Notes under the pieces: generated by a model
Told to the model about the DNA's origin: nothing
Database searches by the model: none
The model's input: only the letters and a program-made list of their open reading frames with translations
NCBI RefSeq assembly: GCF_002368095.1
Contig: NZ_AP018227.1
Coordinates: forward strand, 2,357,757 to 2,421,756
Direction of reading: 5' to 3'
From: Calothrix parasitica NIES-267
Lineage (GTDB): Bacteria > Cyanobacteriota > Cyanobacteriia > Cyanobacteriales > Nostocaceae
Length of the DNA stretch: 64,000 nucleotides
Part shown: in pieces, positions 54,346-63,185 of the stretch
How the letters are laid out: every line of letters starts with the position of its first letter
Position numbering within the stretch: the first letter of the stretch is position 1
Position numbers and translations under genes: made by a program

Positions 54346-54849
54346 ATGGATTTAACAGAATTAATGTTGATACTGGCTACTGTTGTGGGTGTGGTAGACG
54401 GGGGAACGATTCGGGCTAAGAATAATGAAGGAGAAGCTGCAACCATCAAACTTGCTTGTATTCATATACCAACTCGTAAATCTCGGAGAGATGAAGCGAA
54501 TCAAAGATTAAAAGAGCTTTTACCGTCAGATAATCCTGTAGTTATTCGATTTGCAGATACGTATAAGGACTCACAAATTGTTGGGGAAGTCTTTTCAAAT
54601 AATAAATCGATAAATCTGCAAATGGTGGAGGAAGGAAGAGCTGTTGTGGATAGAACTTCTGTAGATACAGATTGTTATGAGAGTAGAATTGAGTATTTGG
54701 TTGCAGAAGCGAATGCTAAACAGCGGGGTTTGGGTTTGTGGAAGGAATCTAGATATGTGATGAAGTCACCAGTTATCAATCACCAACCCCCTGCTAGTGA
54801 ATATCAATTAGAAGCGAGTGATGAAGGTTTGGATGTAGTACTTATATAG
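54346..54849 (+). CDS. Staphylococcal-nuclease-like (SNase) protein, probably inactive
   Basis: The protein has 167 residues. The layout VVGVVDGGTIRAKNNEGEAA, TIKLACIHIPTRKSRRDEAN and GEVFSNNKSINLQMVEEGRA, then EANAKQRGLGLWKE follows thermonuclease-family proteins. The key residues are not kept: DGDT reads DGGT, VRLxGIDAPE reads IKLACIHIPT (loss of the arginine, the Asp and the Glu), and the second arginine loop (DRYGR) reads DTYKDSQ. It probably keeps the OB fold without nuclease activity. There is only a short hydrophobic N-terminus (LMLILATVVGVV), which may be a weak signal. Confidence 0.75.
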   Translation: MDLTELMLILATVVGVVDGGTIRAKNNEGEAATIKLACIHIPTRKSRRDEANQRLKELLPSDNPVVIRFADTYKDSQIVGEVFSNNKSINLQMVEEGRAVVDRTSVDTDCYESRIEYLVAEANAKQRGLGLWKESRYVMKSPVINHQPPASEYQLEASDEGLDVVLI

Positions 54850-54874
54850 TTGGTTTGATTTTCTTCGTGATGCT

Positions 54875-54903
54875 GGGAGACGTAGCAGTGCTATGTCTCT
54901 ACA
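54875..54903. repeat. GTAGAGACG palindrome, copy 4
   Basis: Arms GGGAGACG / TGTCTCTACA with inner core TAGCAGTGCTA. It is the fourth member of the family, located between the convergent SNase-like gene and the 54927 gene. Confidence 0.7.
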
Positions 54904-54926
54904 ATTTTTGGAGATAGCTAAAATTA

Positions 54927-55421
54927 CTAGTTATTGTGGTGATAATAAAATGCAGTACCGCTATCAGGATGATAAAACAATACGGAAAAGTACCCAGGTG
55001 AAACTTTATTATCTGAATAGCATTTGTTTACGTCAAAATCTTGCGGATTCCACCACGAGCGTTTAATCTTTTCAGCAAGCATTATTTGGCAAGCATCAGA
55101 ATTTATCGGCTCTTCTTGAAGTTTATATCTACTAACTTCAGTGTCGTTAATTATTTTCTCAATAAAGTCTGCTTTTGCATTAAAACGAGAGTAATAGTTT
55201 TGATTGAGCCAATAAGTAGAGGTTGCTACACGAACATTAGAGATATTTCCTTTTCCAAGTCTTATTTCTAGGCTTTGTAATGCTTCTTTTGTTTCATATT
55301 CCTCTAGGCTATCAGCAGTCCATAAAGTTACAATCAAAATTAATATACCAATTCCTGAAACTAATGTAGCTGAGGCTATACCTATAATTATTGCTTTAAT
55401 GATTTTTTTCTTTTTGGTCAT
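54927..55421 (-). CDS. Hypothetical protein with N-terminal membrane anchor
   Basis: The product is not recognised. The 164-residue protein has a basic start (MTKKKKIIK), one membrane helix at residues 10-33, and an outside domain with two cysteines (in DACQIML and NKCYSD), probably a disulfide, and aromatic stretches YWLNQNYYSRF and FSVLFYHPDSGTAFYYHHNN. The positive-inside rule puts the C-terminal domain outside the cytoplasm. No similarity to a known domain was noticed. The start is an ATG. It lies divergently to the channel-like gene, 250 bases away. Confidence 0.6.
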   Translation of the reverse strand: MTKKKKIIKAIIIGIASATLVSGIGILILIVTLWTADSLEEYETKEALQSLEIRLGKGNISNVRVATSTYWLNQNYYSRFNAKADFIEKIINDTEVSRYKLQEEPINSDACQIMLAEKIKRSWWNPQDFDVNKCYSDNKVSPGYFSVLFYHPDSGTAFYYHHNN

Positions 55422-55671
55422 TTTATTTGTAAAAAAAGTATAGTGATATACTTTATTATCTATTTGACTAAACAGCTATCAGCTTGCTCTCTACAACGAT
55501 TGAGGTCAAAATAAGTGCTATTTTTCCGTAATTACTCACAAACAAGCTGTATTCTGGATTCAAAAGTAGCTTAAAATTTACTCGTATAACACTTAAATAT
55601 TCTGTTAGGAGTTTATACTTTACATCTTTAACTATTAATCTCAGAATTACTTTAGTAAAAGAGATTTGATT

Positions 55672-57678
55672 ATGGAAGAACATGAATCAGCTATAGATGA
55701 GCGCTTCTTGGTTTGTGGTTTGGGGGGATTGGGACAGCATTGTGTAGTAGCTCTCAAACAATTCGGAGTAGAGGTTGTCGGAATTGATTTGGTAAAACCA
55801 AGGAGTTGGAGAATTCCTGGTGTGGATAATTTACTTGATGAGCTAATTATTGGTGATTGTCGTCAAAATAGCGTTTTTGAACGTGCGAAAATAGAACGTT
55901 GTCGTGCTGTGCTGATTGTTACGAGCGATGAACTTATTAACGCAGAAACTGCAATTGCTGTAAGACAACTTAATAAAAATGCTCGTTTGGTGGTTCGTTC
56001 GACGAAGGAAAATTTAAATCAACTTTTAGAAGAACAGTTAACAAATTTTGTTGCTTATGACCCAATTCATTTATCAGCAGCATCTTTTGCTTTAGCTGCT
56101 TTGGGGGGAGATTCTTTAGGATTTTTCAATTTGGATGATAAATGGTTGGGGATATTCCGACATACGGTTCGTTATGGAGATAGTTTCTACCGTCGTCAGC
56201 TATTTGAAGTAAATAATAGTTCTCGGATATTGCTTTGTTATTTACCGGATAAGTATTATAAGTTTAATTGCTTTTATGATTGGGATTCTGAAATAGTTAT
56301 TCAAGAAGGTTCAACTGTTATTTATGTTGAGCAGTTTGACCGATTATTATCAAAGCAAAAGAAAAGTTTGGTTAGTAATGTTGCTAAGAAAAAGAAAATG
56401 TGGCAACAAACAATAGATTTTATTCGTAAAATTAAAATTAGAAAGAAAATATTAGAATATTGGCATTCAAGTTCCCAAGTTCGTCGGGTGGTAATTGTTT
56501 GCGGTCTAATGACCTTGGTTTTAGCAATTGTAGGAACAATCCTTTTTGCTTTTTTACTTAATAATTATACTACTGTTAATCTTAATCCTTTTTATATCAC
56601 AATCAGTTTATTGTTGGGTGGATATGCTGATTTCTTATATACTGAAAGTCCAAAAAATTTAATTGTGCAGCTTGTATCTTTAGCATTAGCAGTAACTGGA
56701 ACTGCTTTTGTAGGTGTATTATATGCTTTGGCGACAGAAAAACTTTTATCGACAAAATTTCTATTTTCCAATCGAAGACCAGAGGTTCCTGAAGAAGAAC
56801 ATATAGTAATTATTGGGATTAAAAGAGTTGGAAGTAAGGTCGCACAATTATTACAAGAATTCCGCCAACCTGTTGTAGCTATTGTCTTGGAGGATGATTT
56901 TGACCCAAATCATTTACCGGATATACCTTTATTTACAGGTGATTTAGATGAGTCTTTGAGTAAAGTTAATCTTTCTTCTGCTAAAAGTATTATTGCTACT
57001 AGCGAAGACGAAATGTTAAATGTGGAAATGGGATTAAAAACTCAAAAAATCAATCCCAAAAGCAGCTTAATAATTCGTACCTTTGGGCAGAGATTAAGCG
57101 AAAATTTAGCTCAAATGCTACCCAAATCTCAGATTATTTCGGCTTATGCTGTAGCAGCGGAAGCTTTTGCGGGAGCAGCATTTGGTGAGAATATATTGGA
57201 TTTATTTCGTCTCCACAATCAAACAGTTTTAGTTACCGAATATCAATTTAGTGAAGTTGATAGTTTGAATGGTTTGATGCTTTCGGAAATTGCTTATGGT
57301 TACGGAGTTGTACCAATTTCATACCAAAATCCTCCCCGTTCACCAGAATTAATGCCAAAAAATTATAAGAAAATAGAACCGGGTATTCGTTTAGTTGTAT
57401 TAGCAACCATCGACGGACTAAAAAGAATGGAGCGAGGGAGAATTGGTATCTATCCCAAAAATTGGCAAATAGTAATCGAAAGTGCAGTTACGGAAGTCGC
57501 GAGATTTGATGGTGCAAATCAAATTACTAAAATGACTAATTACCCTTTAAATAGAGCTAGGGATTTAATTGATAATTTACCTCAAACTTTACCGGTACCT
57601 TTGTATAAGCTCCAAGCACAAGACTTAATAAGAATTTTGCAGCAGCATCAAGTGATGGCTAGTTTGAAGAAGATTTAG
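55672..57678 (+). CDS. RCK-TM-RCK potassium-channel-like protein
   Basis: The protein has 668 residues from the ATG at 55672 (TTG two codons earlier possible). An N-terminal NAD-binding RCK/TrkA-N domain (about 10-130) has FLVCGLGGLGQHCVVALKQF and DELIIGDCRQNSVFERAKIE. About residues 270-360 hold three hydrophobic parts: VVIVCGLMTLVLAIVGTILF, then FYITISLLLGGYADFLYTES as a possible pore helix and filter, then LVSLALAVTGTAFVGVLYAL. A second RCK domain (about 375-490, IVIIGIKRVGSKVAQLLQEF) and a C-terminal ligand-like region follow. This is a two-TM channel with regulatory domains on both sides; the filter GGYAD differs from TVGYGD of K channels. The ion is therefore uncertain. Confidence 0.8.
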   Translation: MEEHESAIDERFLVCGLGGLGQHCVVALKQFGVEVVGIDLVKPRSWRIPGVDNLLDELIIGDCRQNSVFERAKIERCRAVLIVTSDELINAETAIAVRQLNKNARLVVRSTKENLNQLLEEQLTNFVAYDPIHLSAASFALAALGGDSLGFFNLDDKWLGIFRHTVRYGDSFYRRQLFEVNNSSRILLCYLPDKYYKFNCFYDWDSEIVIQEGSTVIYVEQFDRLLSKQKKSLVSNVAKKKKMWQQTIDFIRKIKIRKKILEYWHSSSQVRRVVIVCGLMTLVLAIVGTILFAFLLNNYTTVNLNPFYITISLLLGGYADFLYTESPKNLIVQLVSLALAVTGTAFVGVLYALATEKLLSTKFLFSNRRPEVPEEEHIVIIGIKRVGSKVAQLLQEFRQPVVAIVLEDDFDPNHLPDIPLFTGDLDESLSKVNLSSAKSIIATSEDEMLNVEMGLKTQKINPKSSLIIRTFGQRLSENLAQMLPKSQIISAYAVAAEAFAGAAFGENILDLFRLHNQTVLVTEYQFSEVDSLNGLMLSEIAYGYGVVPISYQNPPRSPELMPKNYKKIEPGIRLVVLATIDGLKRMERGRIGIYPKNWQIVIESAVTEVARFDGANQITKMTNYPLNRARDLIDNLPQTLPVPLYKLQAQDLIRILQQHQVMASLKKI

Positions 57679-57811
57679 GCTGTTTGGAGTGAAAAGTTAA
57701 GAATTATGAGTAATATCAGGCTCATCTTAATAAAAAGTATTAAATAAAGCTTGATTTATACAAATGTGCTGAGTTTAATAACTTTAATGGTATTAAAATT
57801 ATCATCACCAA

Positions 57812-58372
57812 ATGAAATTTATACATTTATCTTGCATTGCACTAATTGGGATAACTGTAGTAAACTCTATATCGACTACAGCTAATCCCATACAGTCCAT
57901 TAAACAATCTAATAACACCTTCAGTGTTTTGTGTAAACAAAAACATGCTTTAAGCAGGGAAACTAAGTACACAGTTAAAATTTTACTCCAAAAAGCTGGT
58001 ACACAAAATTGCGATCGCGCTGAACTAAGATTGAATAAACGACGGATACTTGACCTGTCTTCTCACAAAATCAGCGACTTATCACCGCTATCTCGATTGA
58101 CGAATTTAACGGAACTCTACCTTTCTTACAATCAAATTAAGGACTTATCTCCCTTATCTCGATTGACTAAGTTAAATTTTCTTTTTCTTGAGTCAAATCA
58201 AATAAGGGATTTATCCCCGCTTTCTAAATTAACCAATTTGAATTGGCTTTTTGTTGGTGGAAATCCGATTAACAACAAAACTTGTCCGGTGAAACCCGAA
58301 TCGATATGTGAGTTTAATGAAAATAGCGACGAAGAACTGTTAGAACCTGAAGAAACAGAAATATTCGCGTGA
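57812..58372 (+). CDS. Exported leucine-rich-repeat protein
   Basis: The protein has 186 residues, with a signal peptide of about 25 residues (MKFIHLSCIALIGITVVNSI, cut after TTA). Residues of about 75-155 hold three or four 22-residue internalin-type repeats: LDLSSHKISDLSPLSRLTNL, TELYLSYNQIKDLSPLSRLT and LFLESNQIRDLSPLSKLTNL. A cysteine-capped end follows (NKTCPVKPESICEFNE) and an acidic tail. A protein-binding role outside the cytoplasm is likely. The HtrA-like gene follows on the same strand at about 106 bases. Confidence 0.85.
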   Translation: MKFIHLSCIALIGITVVNSISTTANPIQSIKQSNNTFSVLCKQKHALSRETKYTVKILLQKAGTQNCDRAELRLNKRRILDLSSHKISDLSPLSRLTNLTELYLSYNQIKDLSPLSRLTKLNFLFLESNQIRDLSPLSKLTNLNWLFVGGNPINNKTCPVKPESICEFNENSDEELLEPEETEIFA

Positions 58373-58478
58373 CTACCCATTCTTCTAGGTGCAAATTCTC
58401 CCCAAATATCTGATGTTGTATGTAAGAGCAAAAAGCCAAAATACAGATATTAGATATTTGGAGAGAAATTTAAAGTAT

Positions 58479-59390
58479 ATGAAGTCTATATCGTCATTAC
58501 AAGCTTTATCAAATAATATTGCCGAAATTGTAGAAAAATCGGGTAAAGCAATAGTTTCACTCAACGCTAACAGACGTTTTACTCCCAGCGGTATTCACTG
58601 GCAAGAAGGTATTATAGTTACTTCCGATGAATCTCTTAAACGTTACGAAGACATTACAGTAACTTTGGAAAACGGTGATAGGAAATCAGTTTCGCTTTTA
58701 GGACGCGACCCCAGCACCGATGTAGCATTTTTTCAAATAGAAAATCCAGAAATTCCTGTCGCAACAATAGGAGATGCTGCAAATCTCAAAGTGGGAAATT
58801 TAGTTTTAGCATTAGCTAGAAGCAGCGAAGGAGATATTCGTGCTGCAATGGGTGCTATTAGTGTTGTCAGTGGTGAATGGAAAAGTATGAGCGGTGGAAA
58901 CATCGACAAATTTATTCGTCCCGATATTTCGCTTTATCCAGGATTTAGCGGTGGAGCTTTGGTAGATGCTCTGGGAAATATCATCGGAATGAATACCACG
59001 GGAAGAAGAGGTACAGCTTTAACTATTCCCGCTTCCACAATAAATAGAGTTATCGAGCAATTAGTTAGCAAAGGACGAATTTCCCGAGGTTATTTAGGCT
59101 TAGGAATGCAACCAGTCAGACTCCCAGATAATTTAAAAAGTTCTCTCAATTTAACTTCAAATAGTGGTGTGATAGTCGTCAACGTCGAATCTAATAGTGC
59201 TGCTGAAAATGCAGGAATATTATTAGGAGATGTATTGATAAGTTTTGATGGTTCCACGGTGGGAGATACCAACGATGTATTGGGATTACTAAACGACAGT
59301 TCCAGTGTAGGTAAAAGCGTTCAGCTACAAATCGTTCGTGGTGGTGAATTAATCGAATTGAATTTAACCGTGAGCGAACGAATCATTTAA
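58479..59390 (+). CDS. HtrA-like (S1C) protein with PDZ, catalytic His missing
   Basis: The protein has 303 residues from the ATG at 58479 (GAGAGAAATTTAAAG upstream); the frame is open 30 codons earlier without similarity. There is no signal peptide. The trypsin-like domain (about 5-200) keeps Asp in RDPSTDVAFF and Ser in PGFSGGALVD, but where HtrA has TNxHV it reads ITSD-like IIVTSDESLKRY, so the histidine of the triad is lost. A PDZ domain (about 205-300) has RGYLGLGMQPV and NAGILLGDVLISFDG. It may act as a binding or chaperone-like protein. A true S1C protease follows in the same direction. Confidence 0.85.
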   Translation: MKSISSLQALSNNIAEIVEKSGKAIVSLNANRRFTPSGIHWQEGIIVTSDESLKRYEDITVTLENGDRKSVSLLGRDPSTDVAFFQIENPEIPVATIGDAANLKVGNLVLALARSSEGDIRAAMGAISVVSGEWKSMSGGNIDKFIRPDISLYPGFSGGALVDALGNIIGMNTTGRRGTALTIPASTINRVIEQLVSKGRISRGYLGLGMQPVRLPDNLKSSLNLTSNSGVIVVNVESNSAAENAGILLGDVLISFDGSTVGDTNDVLGLLNDSSSVGKSVQLQIVRGGELIELNLTVSERII

Positions 59391-59418
59391 TGTAGAGACG
59401 TAAAATTTTACGTCTCCC
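59391..59418. repeat. GTAGAGACG palindrome, copy 5
   Basis: TGTAGAGACG followed by core TAAAATTTTA and CGTCTCCC, beginning directly after the stop of the HtrA-like gene. It has the same core as copy 1. Confidence 0.75.
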
Positions 59419-59435
59419 AAAGTTTACCGGAAAAC

Positions 59436-59583
59436 AGCGTTGCTGAATATAGATATGATATGAATTGATTTTGACCATTAACACCAGCCCCCTAAATTCC
59501 CCAAAATTGGGGGACTTCAAAATACATTTCTCCCCCAGAATTGGGGGCTGGGGGGCTATTCATATTTTTAATCAGCAAAGCCG
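59436..59583. mobile_element. MITE-like element, relative of 22239-22412
   Basis: Ends AGCGTTGCTGAATATAGATATG and CATATTTTTAATCAGCAAAGC are inverted and match the terminal repeat of the element at 22239 with changes. The interior has CCCCCTAAATTCCCC / CCCCCAGAATTGGGGG hairpins. It lies between the two HtrA-like genes. Confidence 0.65.
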
Positions 59584-59629
59584 AAAAAACTAAATATTCA
59601 TAAAATCTATTCCACAACAGCGAAAAAAG

Positions 59630-60496
59630 ATGACTGCAACATTCACCAATATCTCCACAGAATTAACAGATATAGCTCAGAAAATCCGTAATTCATCAGT
59701 AAAAATTCACAGCGGAAACACTGGATTTGGTTCTGGTGTCATTTGGAAATCAGACGGTTTAATTATCACCAATGCTCACGTAGCGACTAGCAAAAAGTTA
59801 ACTGTAGAGCTATCAGATGGAAGAGAATTTACAGCAGTACGGATAAAAATAGACCCAACCAAAGATTTAGCAGCTTTAAAAATTGATGCTGGTAATTTGA
59901 AGCTAAAACTAAATTCTGCAACTATCGGTGATTCCGATAAATTGCGGGTAGGTGAAATAGCTTTAGCAGTAGGTAATCCTTTGGGAGATAGTAATGCTGT
60001 AACAACCGGAATTATTTCTCAAATTCAGCAAAATTCGATTATCTCTGATATTCAACTGTTTCCTGGTAATTCCGGTGGTGCAATGACTGATGCTTCTGGA
60101 AAAGTAATCGGTATTAATACTATGATTGCTTATGGTTTATCTGTAGCAATATCATCGAATACAGTTCAGAGGTTTTTAGAGTCAGCAGATGCAAGCAGTT
60201 CGCGGAAATTGGGTGTTATTCTCAAACCTTTGATAATAGGAACGGACAGACAAACTAGCGTAGGTTTACTCGTATTATCGGTAAATCATCAAAGTCATGC
60301 TGAAGCTATGGGAATTCAAATCGGGGATATTATTTTTGGATGTTCGGGAAGATTGTTTCGACAACCAGACGATTTAACTAATTACCTCCAGCTTGTAGAT
60401 GATAAAGAGTCGTCACAATTACAAATTTTGCGAGGTGGAAAACAGATTCTTGTGAATATTGCTTTTGATAGTGATAAAACAACTTCCAAAGTTTAA
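59630..60496 (+). CDS. HtrA-like S1C serine protease with PDZ domain
   Basis: The protein has 288 residues. The complete catalytic triad is visible: His in IITNAHVATSKK (about residue 48), Asp in DPTKDLAALKID (about 83) and Ser in FPGNSGGAMTDA (about 147). The end (about 195-285) is PDZ-like, with SHAEAMGIQIGDIIFGCSG. There is no signal peptide (starts MTATFTNISTELTDIAQK), so, unlike DegP, it may act inside the cell. The preceding paralogue lacks the His, and a LuxR-type regulator gene follows, all in one direction, but repeats separate them. Confidence 0.88.
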   Translation: MTATFTNISTELTDIAQKIRNSSVKIHSGNTGFGSGVIWKSDGLIITNAHVATSKKLTVELSDGREFTAVRIKIDPTKDLAALKIDAGNLKLKLNSATIGDSDKLRVGEIALAVGNPLGDSNAVTTGIISQIQQNSIISDIQLFPGNSGGAMTDASGKVIGINTMIAYGLSVAISSNTVQRFLESADASSSRKLGVILKPLIIGTDRQTSVGLLVLSVNHQSHAEAMGIQIGDIIFGCSGRLFRQPDDLTNYLQLVDDKESSQLQILRGGKQILVNIAFDSDKTTSKV

Positions 60497-60518
60497 TCGA
60501 AACCTCTCTCCTACAAAG

Positions 60519-60649
60519 CTACGGTGTACGTACAAGTATTCTAAGTTTCTTTCACAGCGTTTCAATCCCCCCTAACCCCCCTTAAAAAAGGGGGAATGAA
60601 GTTAAAGTCCCCCTTTTTAAGGGGGATTTAGGGGGATAGAACGTTAGCT
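60519..60649. mobile_element. MITE-like element, diverged copy of 18719-18864
   Basis: It starts GCTACGGTGTACGTACAAGTATT and has the same CCCCCTAACCCCCC / CCCCCTTTTTAAGGGGG hairpins as the copy at 18719; the right end has decayed to AACGTTAGC. It fills the gap between the S1C protease and the LuxR-type regulator. Confidence 0.75.
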
Positions 60650-60774
60650 TAAAAAGAGAGAGGATTAAATGCTAACTCCTTTCCCGGTAGAATATTTTTT
60701 ATCAAAAACCGCAGAGAACGCAGAGAGCGCTGAGGAAGAGGAAGAGAGAAAGAGTTTAACAATACCAATTCCCA

Positions 60775-61422
60775 ATGACCAATTCCCCAATTTATACAGT
60801 CATAGTAATTGCAGTTTCCCCAGTCATCAGAATGGGATTATCAGCAATGTTGGACGATAACCCAAAATTAACCGTAATCAAAAGCGGGACGGACATCGAT
60901 TCTCTTACCGATGAAATCATCCAGCTACAACCAGATGTAGTTTTACTCGATTGGAATAGCAGCGATTTTGAATCTATTTCACAATCCGAACAGTTTATCT
61001 CAGCCACAATTATTTTGCTCAACGAACTCGAAGATATTGACTTCGGAGCAATTTTAAATGCTGGAGTAAAAGGGATATTACCGCAAACAAGTACCGAATC
61101 CGAGATTATCGCAGCAGTTGAAGCGGTCGCTTCGGGATTGGTTGTATTACATCCAGAAGTAATTGATAATTTACAATTGCAAAAAACAACGAACTTACAA
61201 CAACAAGCTGGTATCAACTCAATACAAACCTTAACCCCGCGAGAAATCGAAATTTTGCAAATGTTAACCCCCGGATTGAGTAACAAAGCAATAGCAAAAC
61301 AGTTAAATATTTCCGACCACACAGTTAAATTCCACGTTTCCTCTATTTTTCAAAAGTTGAATGTTTCTACGCGTACCGAAGCAGTAGCTGTAGGGGTAAG
61401 ATTGGGATTAATTATGTTGTGA
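60775..61422 (+). CDS. NarL/LuxR-type response regulator with atypical receiver
   Basis: The protein has 215 residues. The receiver domain (1-115) has the phosphoacceptor strand PDVVLLDWNSSD (Asp about 61), but the acidic pair normally after the first strand is missing (YTVIVIAVSPVIRMGLSAML), which suggests it is not phosphorylated in the usual way. The linker is Q-rich. The C-terminal helix-turn-helix (about 150-215) is a clear LuxR type: LTPREIEILQMLTPGLSNKA and IAKQLNISDHTVKFHVSSIF. The start lies in a CCAATTCCCCAAT repeat tract. It may control the upstream S1C genes, by position only. Confidence 0.85.
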   Translation: MTNSPIYTVIVIAVSPVIRMGLSAMLDDNPKLTVIKSGTDIDSLTDEIIQLQPDVVLLDWNSSDFESISQSEQFISATIILLNELEDIDFGAILNAGVKGILPQTSTESEIIAAVEAVASGLVVLHPEVIDNLQLQKTTNLQQQAGINSIQTLTPREIEILQMLTPGLSNKAIAKQLNISDHTVKFHVSSIFQKLNVSTRTEAVAVGVRLGLIML

Positions 61423-61459
61423 TTGGTAATTGGTTAATTTTTATAACCCTGAGATAATG

Positions 61460-62032
61460 CTAATAATCATTAGACACTTGAAACAAATACCAATCTCCAT
61501 TTAAATGAAATAATTGATAATTAGCACTTCCAAACGGGCTTTTTTTAGGATTGGGTTGGTAAGCAAAACCATATGATACTGTATCGGGGCTAATTCCATC
61601 ACCATATGAATTGACGCGGAAATATTTTCCTCCAACAGAATCTACTACGTACTTATCAACTCTATAAAAACCAAGTTTTTGATTTGATTTGACTTCGTTA
61701 TTTACTATAATTTTTTCAAAATCTGATTGCGACGCTAAAAATGCTAATCGAATAGGAATATGAAATTTCAGCAGAATACAAGAAACAAGTATGATTCCAA
61801 AAACAGGTTTAATAATTTGCCAGGGAAACTTGATGTTTGTTAATTCTCCCCTTCTCCCAAAAACTATTAACGTAAAAATCCCTACAATAATAAATATTGG
61901 GATACAAATAATTGAAACTAACAAAGTTGGAAATAATAAACTATTTAGAATACCAGGATAAATACTAATAGTAAGAGGAATAGTGCAAATACTAATAATT
62001 ATAAAAATTACTACTTTAGCTTGAATATTCAT
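61460..62032 (-). CDS. Hypothetical membrane protein with extracytoplasmic domain
   Basis: The product is not recognised. The 190-residue protein from the ATG at 62032 (MNIQAKVVIFIIISICTIPL) has three hydrophobic helices in the first 105 residues (about 6-27, 29-55 and 74-95) and a soluble domain (about 105-190) rich in aromatic residues, ending LFHLNGDWYLFQVSNDY. The TTG five codons upstream is a weaker start. The layout resembles the 54927 protein only in having an anchor and an outer domain with a short FEKII/FIEKII stretch; I see no further homology. It converges with the regulator gene. Confidence 0.6.
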   Translation of the reverse strand: MNIQAKVVIFIIISICTIPLTISIYPGILNSLLFPTLLVSIICIPIFIIVGIFTLIVFGRRGELTNIKFPWQIIKPVFGIILVSCILLKFHIPIRLAFLASQSDFEKIIVNNEVKSNQKLGFYRVDKYVVDSVGGKYFRVNSYGDGISPDTVSYGFAYQPNPKKSPFGSANYQLFHLNGDWYLFQVSNDY

Positions 62033-62177
62033 GTAAGCCTTGACCAACTACTTGCATAGGTAAATAATAAATTGTCTGTAAAATCAAGATTACCCAATAT
62101 TGAGATATACAACACCAGAATTTTCTCTAAGCTATACTGTATAAGCAGATAAGCCCCCTAAATGTCAAACTCGAACC

Positions 62178-63185
62178 ATGCGAACAATAGTAGTTGGTGA
62201 TATTCATGGTTGTTACGAAGAACTTCTTCAGTTACTAGCGAAAGTACAACTGACCGATGAAGATTGTTTGGTGTCGTTAGGAGACATTGTAGATAGGGGT
62301 GCTGATTCGGTAAAAGTATACGATTTTCTCAAAAATCGTCCCAACACCATTGTGTTAATGGGAAATCACGAACGCAAACATTTAAAACAAACTCTTTCCT
62401 ACTCCCAGGAAATCGTTAAATTACAATTTGGAAAACGCTACGATGAGTTCTTGGAATGGGTCAGTCATTTACCTTATTATCATGAAATCGAATCAGCAAT
62501 TCTGGTTCATGCTGCTGTAGAAGATGGTATACCCATCGAGCAACAAAGAGAAGAAGTTTTATGTGGTTGTACTTCCGGTGAAAAGCATTTGAGTAAACGC
62601 TACGGAAATACATATTGGAGCGAATTATATTCCGGTGACAAACCAGTTATTTTTGGTCATCACGTCGTTGGAGATAATCCCTTGAGAGATGAGGGAAAAG
62701 TTTACGGTATTGATACCGGAGCTTGTCACGGTGGGAGATTAACCGCATTAATATTACCGAGTTTTGAAACATTCCAGGTACAAGCAGCTAAAGATTATTG
62801 GCGCGAGGAATTGGTAAAATGGCAACTACCCGTCACCGAAGCTAAACCCTGGAATACTTATAAGTGGGACAAAATAAAAGCGATTTGTCATGACTTCAAG
62901 GATTCAAGAAATCCAGAATTAACTGCTTTCCTCGTAAAAAAAGAGCAGTGGATGAATAATTTACTAGCAACAGCACCGAAAATAACTTATAAGGTAGAAG
63001 AAAAACTAGCAGAATTAATTTCCCTTCACGGAGTCGATGACTTCAAAAAACAAGCTCGTAAGTATAGTTACGCAAATCTTTTGTATAGAGCTAATTCCAG
63101 TGGTATTACCAGCGATTTTCTCAAACAAACTTTGAGGACACCAGATGAATGGTTAGGTGTTATGGAGGAATTGGGAATTGAGTAA
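62178..63185 (+). CDS. Metallophosphoesterase (PrpE/PrpA-like phosphatase)
   Basis: The protein has 335 residues. The N-terminal calcineurin-like domain (1-215) shows all metal-binding motifs in order: GDIHG (7-11), GDIVDRG (about 36-42), GNHE (about 62-65), VHAAVEDG and FGHHVVGDNP with the last histidines. It belongs to the group of Ser/Thr/Tyr phosphatases and diadenosine tetraphosphatases of PrpA/PrpE type. The C-terminal 120 residues (from about 215) are helical and charged and not part of the core domain; their role is unknown. The start is the ATG at 62178. Confidence 0.88.
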   Translation: MRTIVVGDIHGCYEELLQLLAKVQLTDEDCLVSLGDIVDRGADSVKVYDFLKNRPNTIVLMGNHERKHLKQTLSYSQEIVKLQFGKRYDEFLEWVSHLPYYHEIESAILVHAAVEDGIPIEQQREEVLCGCTSGEKHLSKRYGNTYWSELYSGDKPVIFGHHVVGDNPLRDEGKVYGIDTGACHGGRLTALILPSFETFQVQAAKDYWREELVKWQLPVTEAKPWNTYKWDKIKAICHDFKDSRNPELTAFLVKKEQWMNNLLATAPKITYKVEEKLAELISLHGVDDFKKQARKYSYANLLYRANSSGITSDFLKQTLRTPDEWLGVMEELGIE

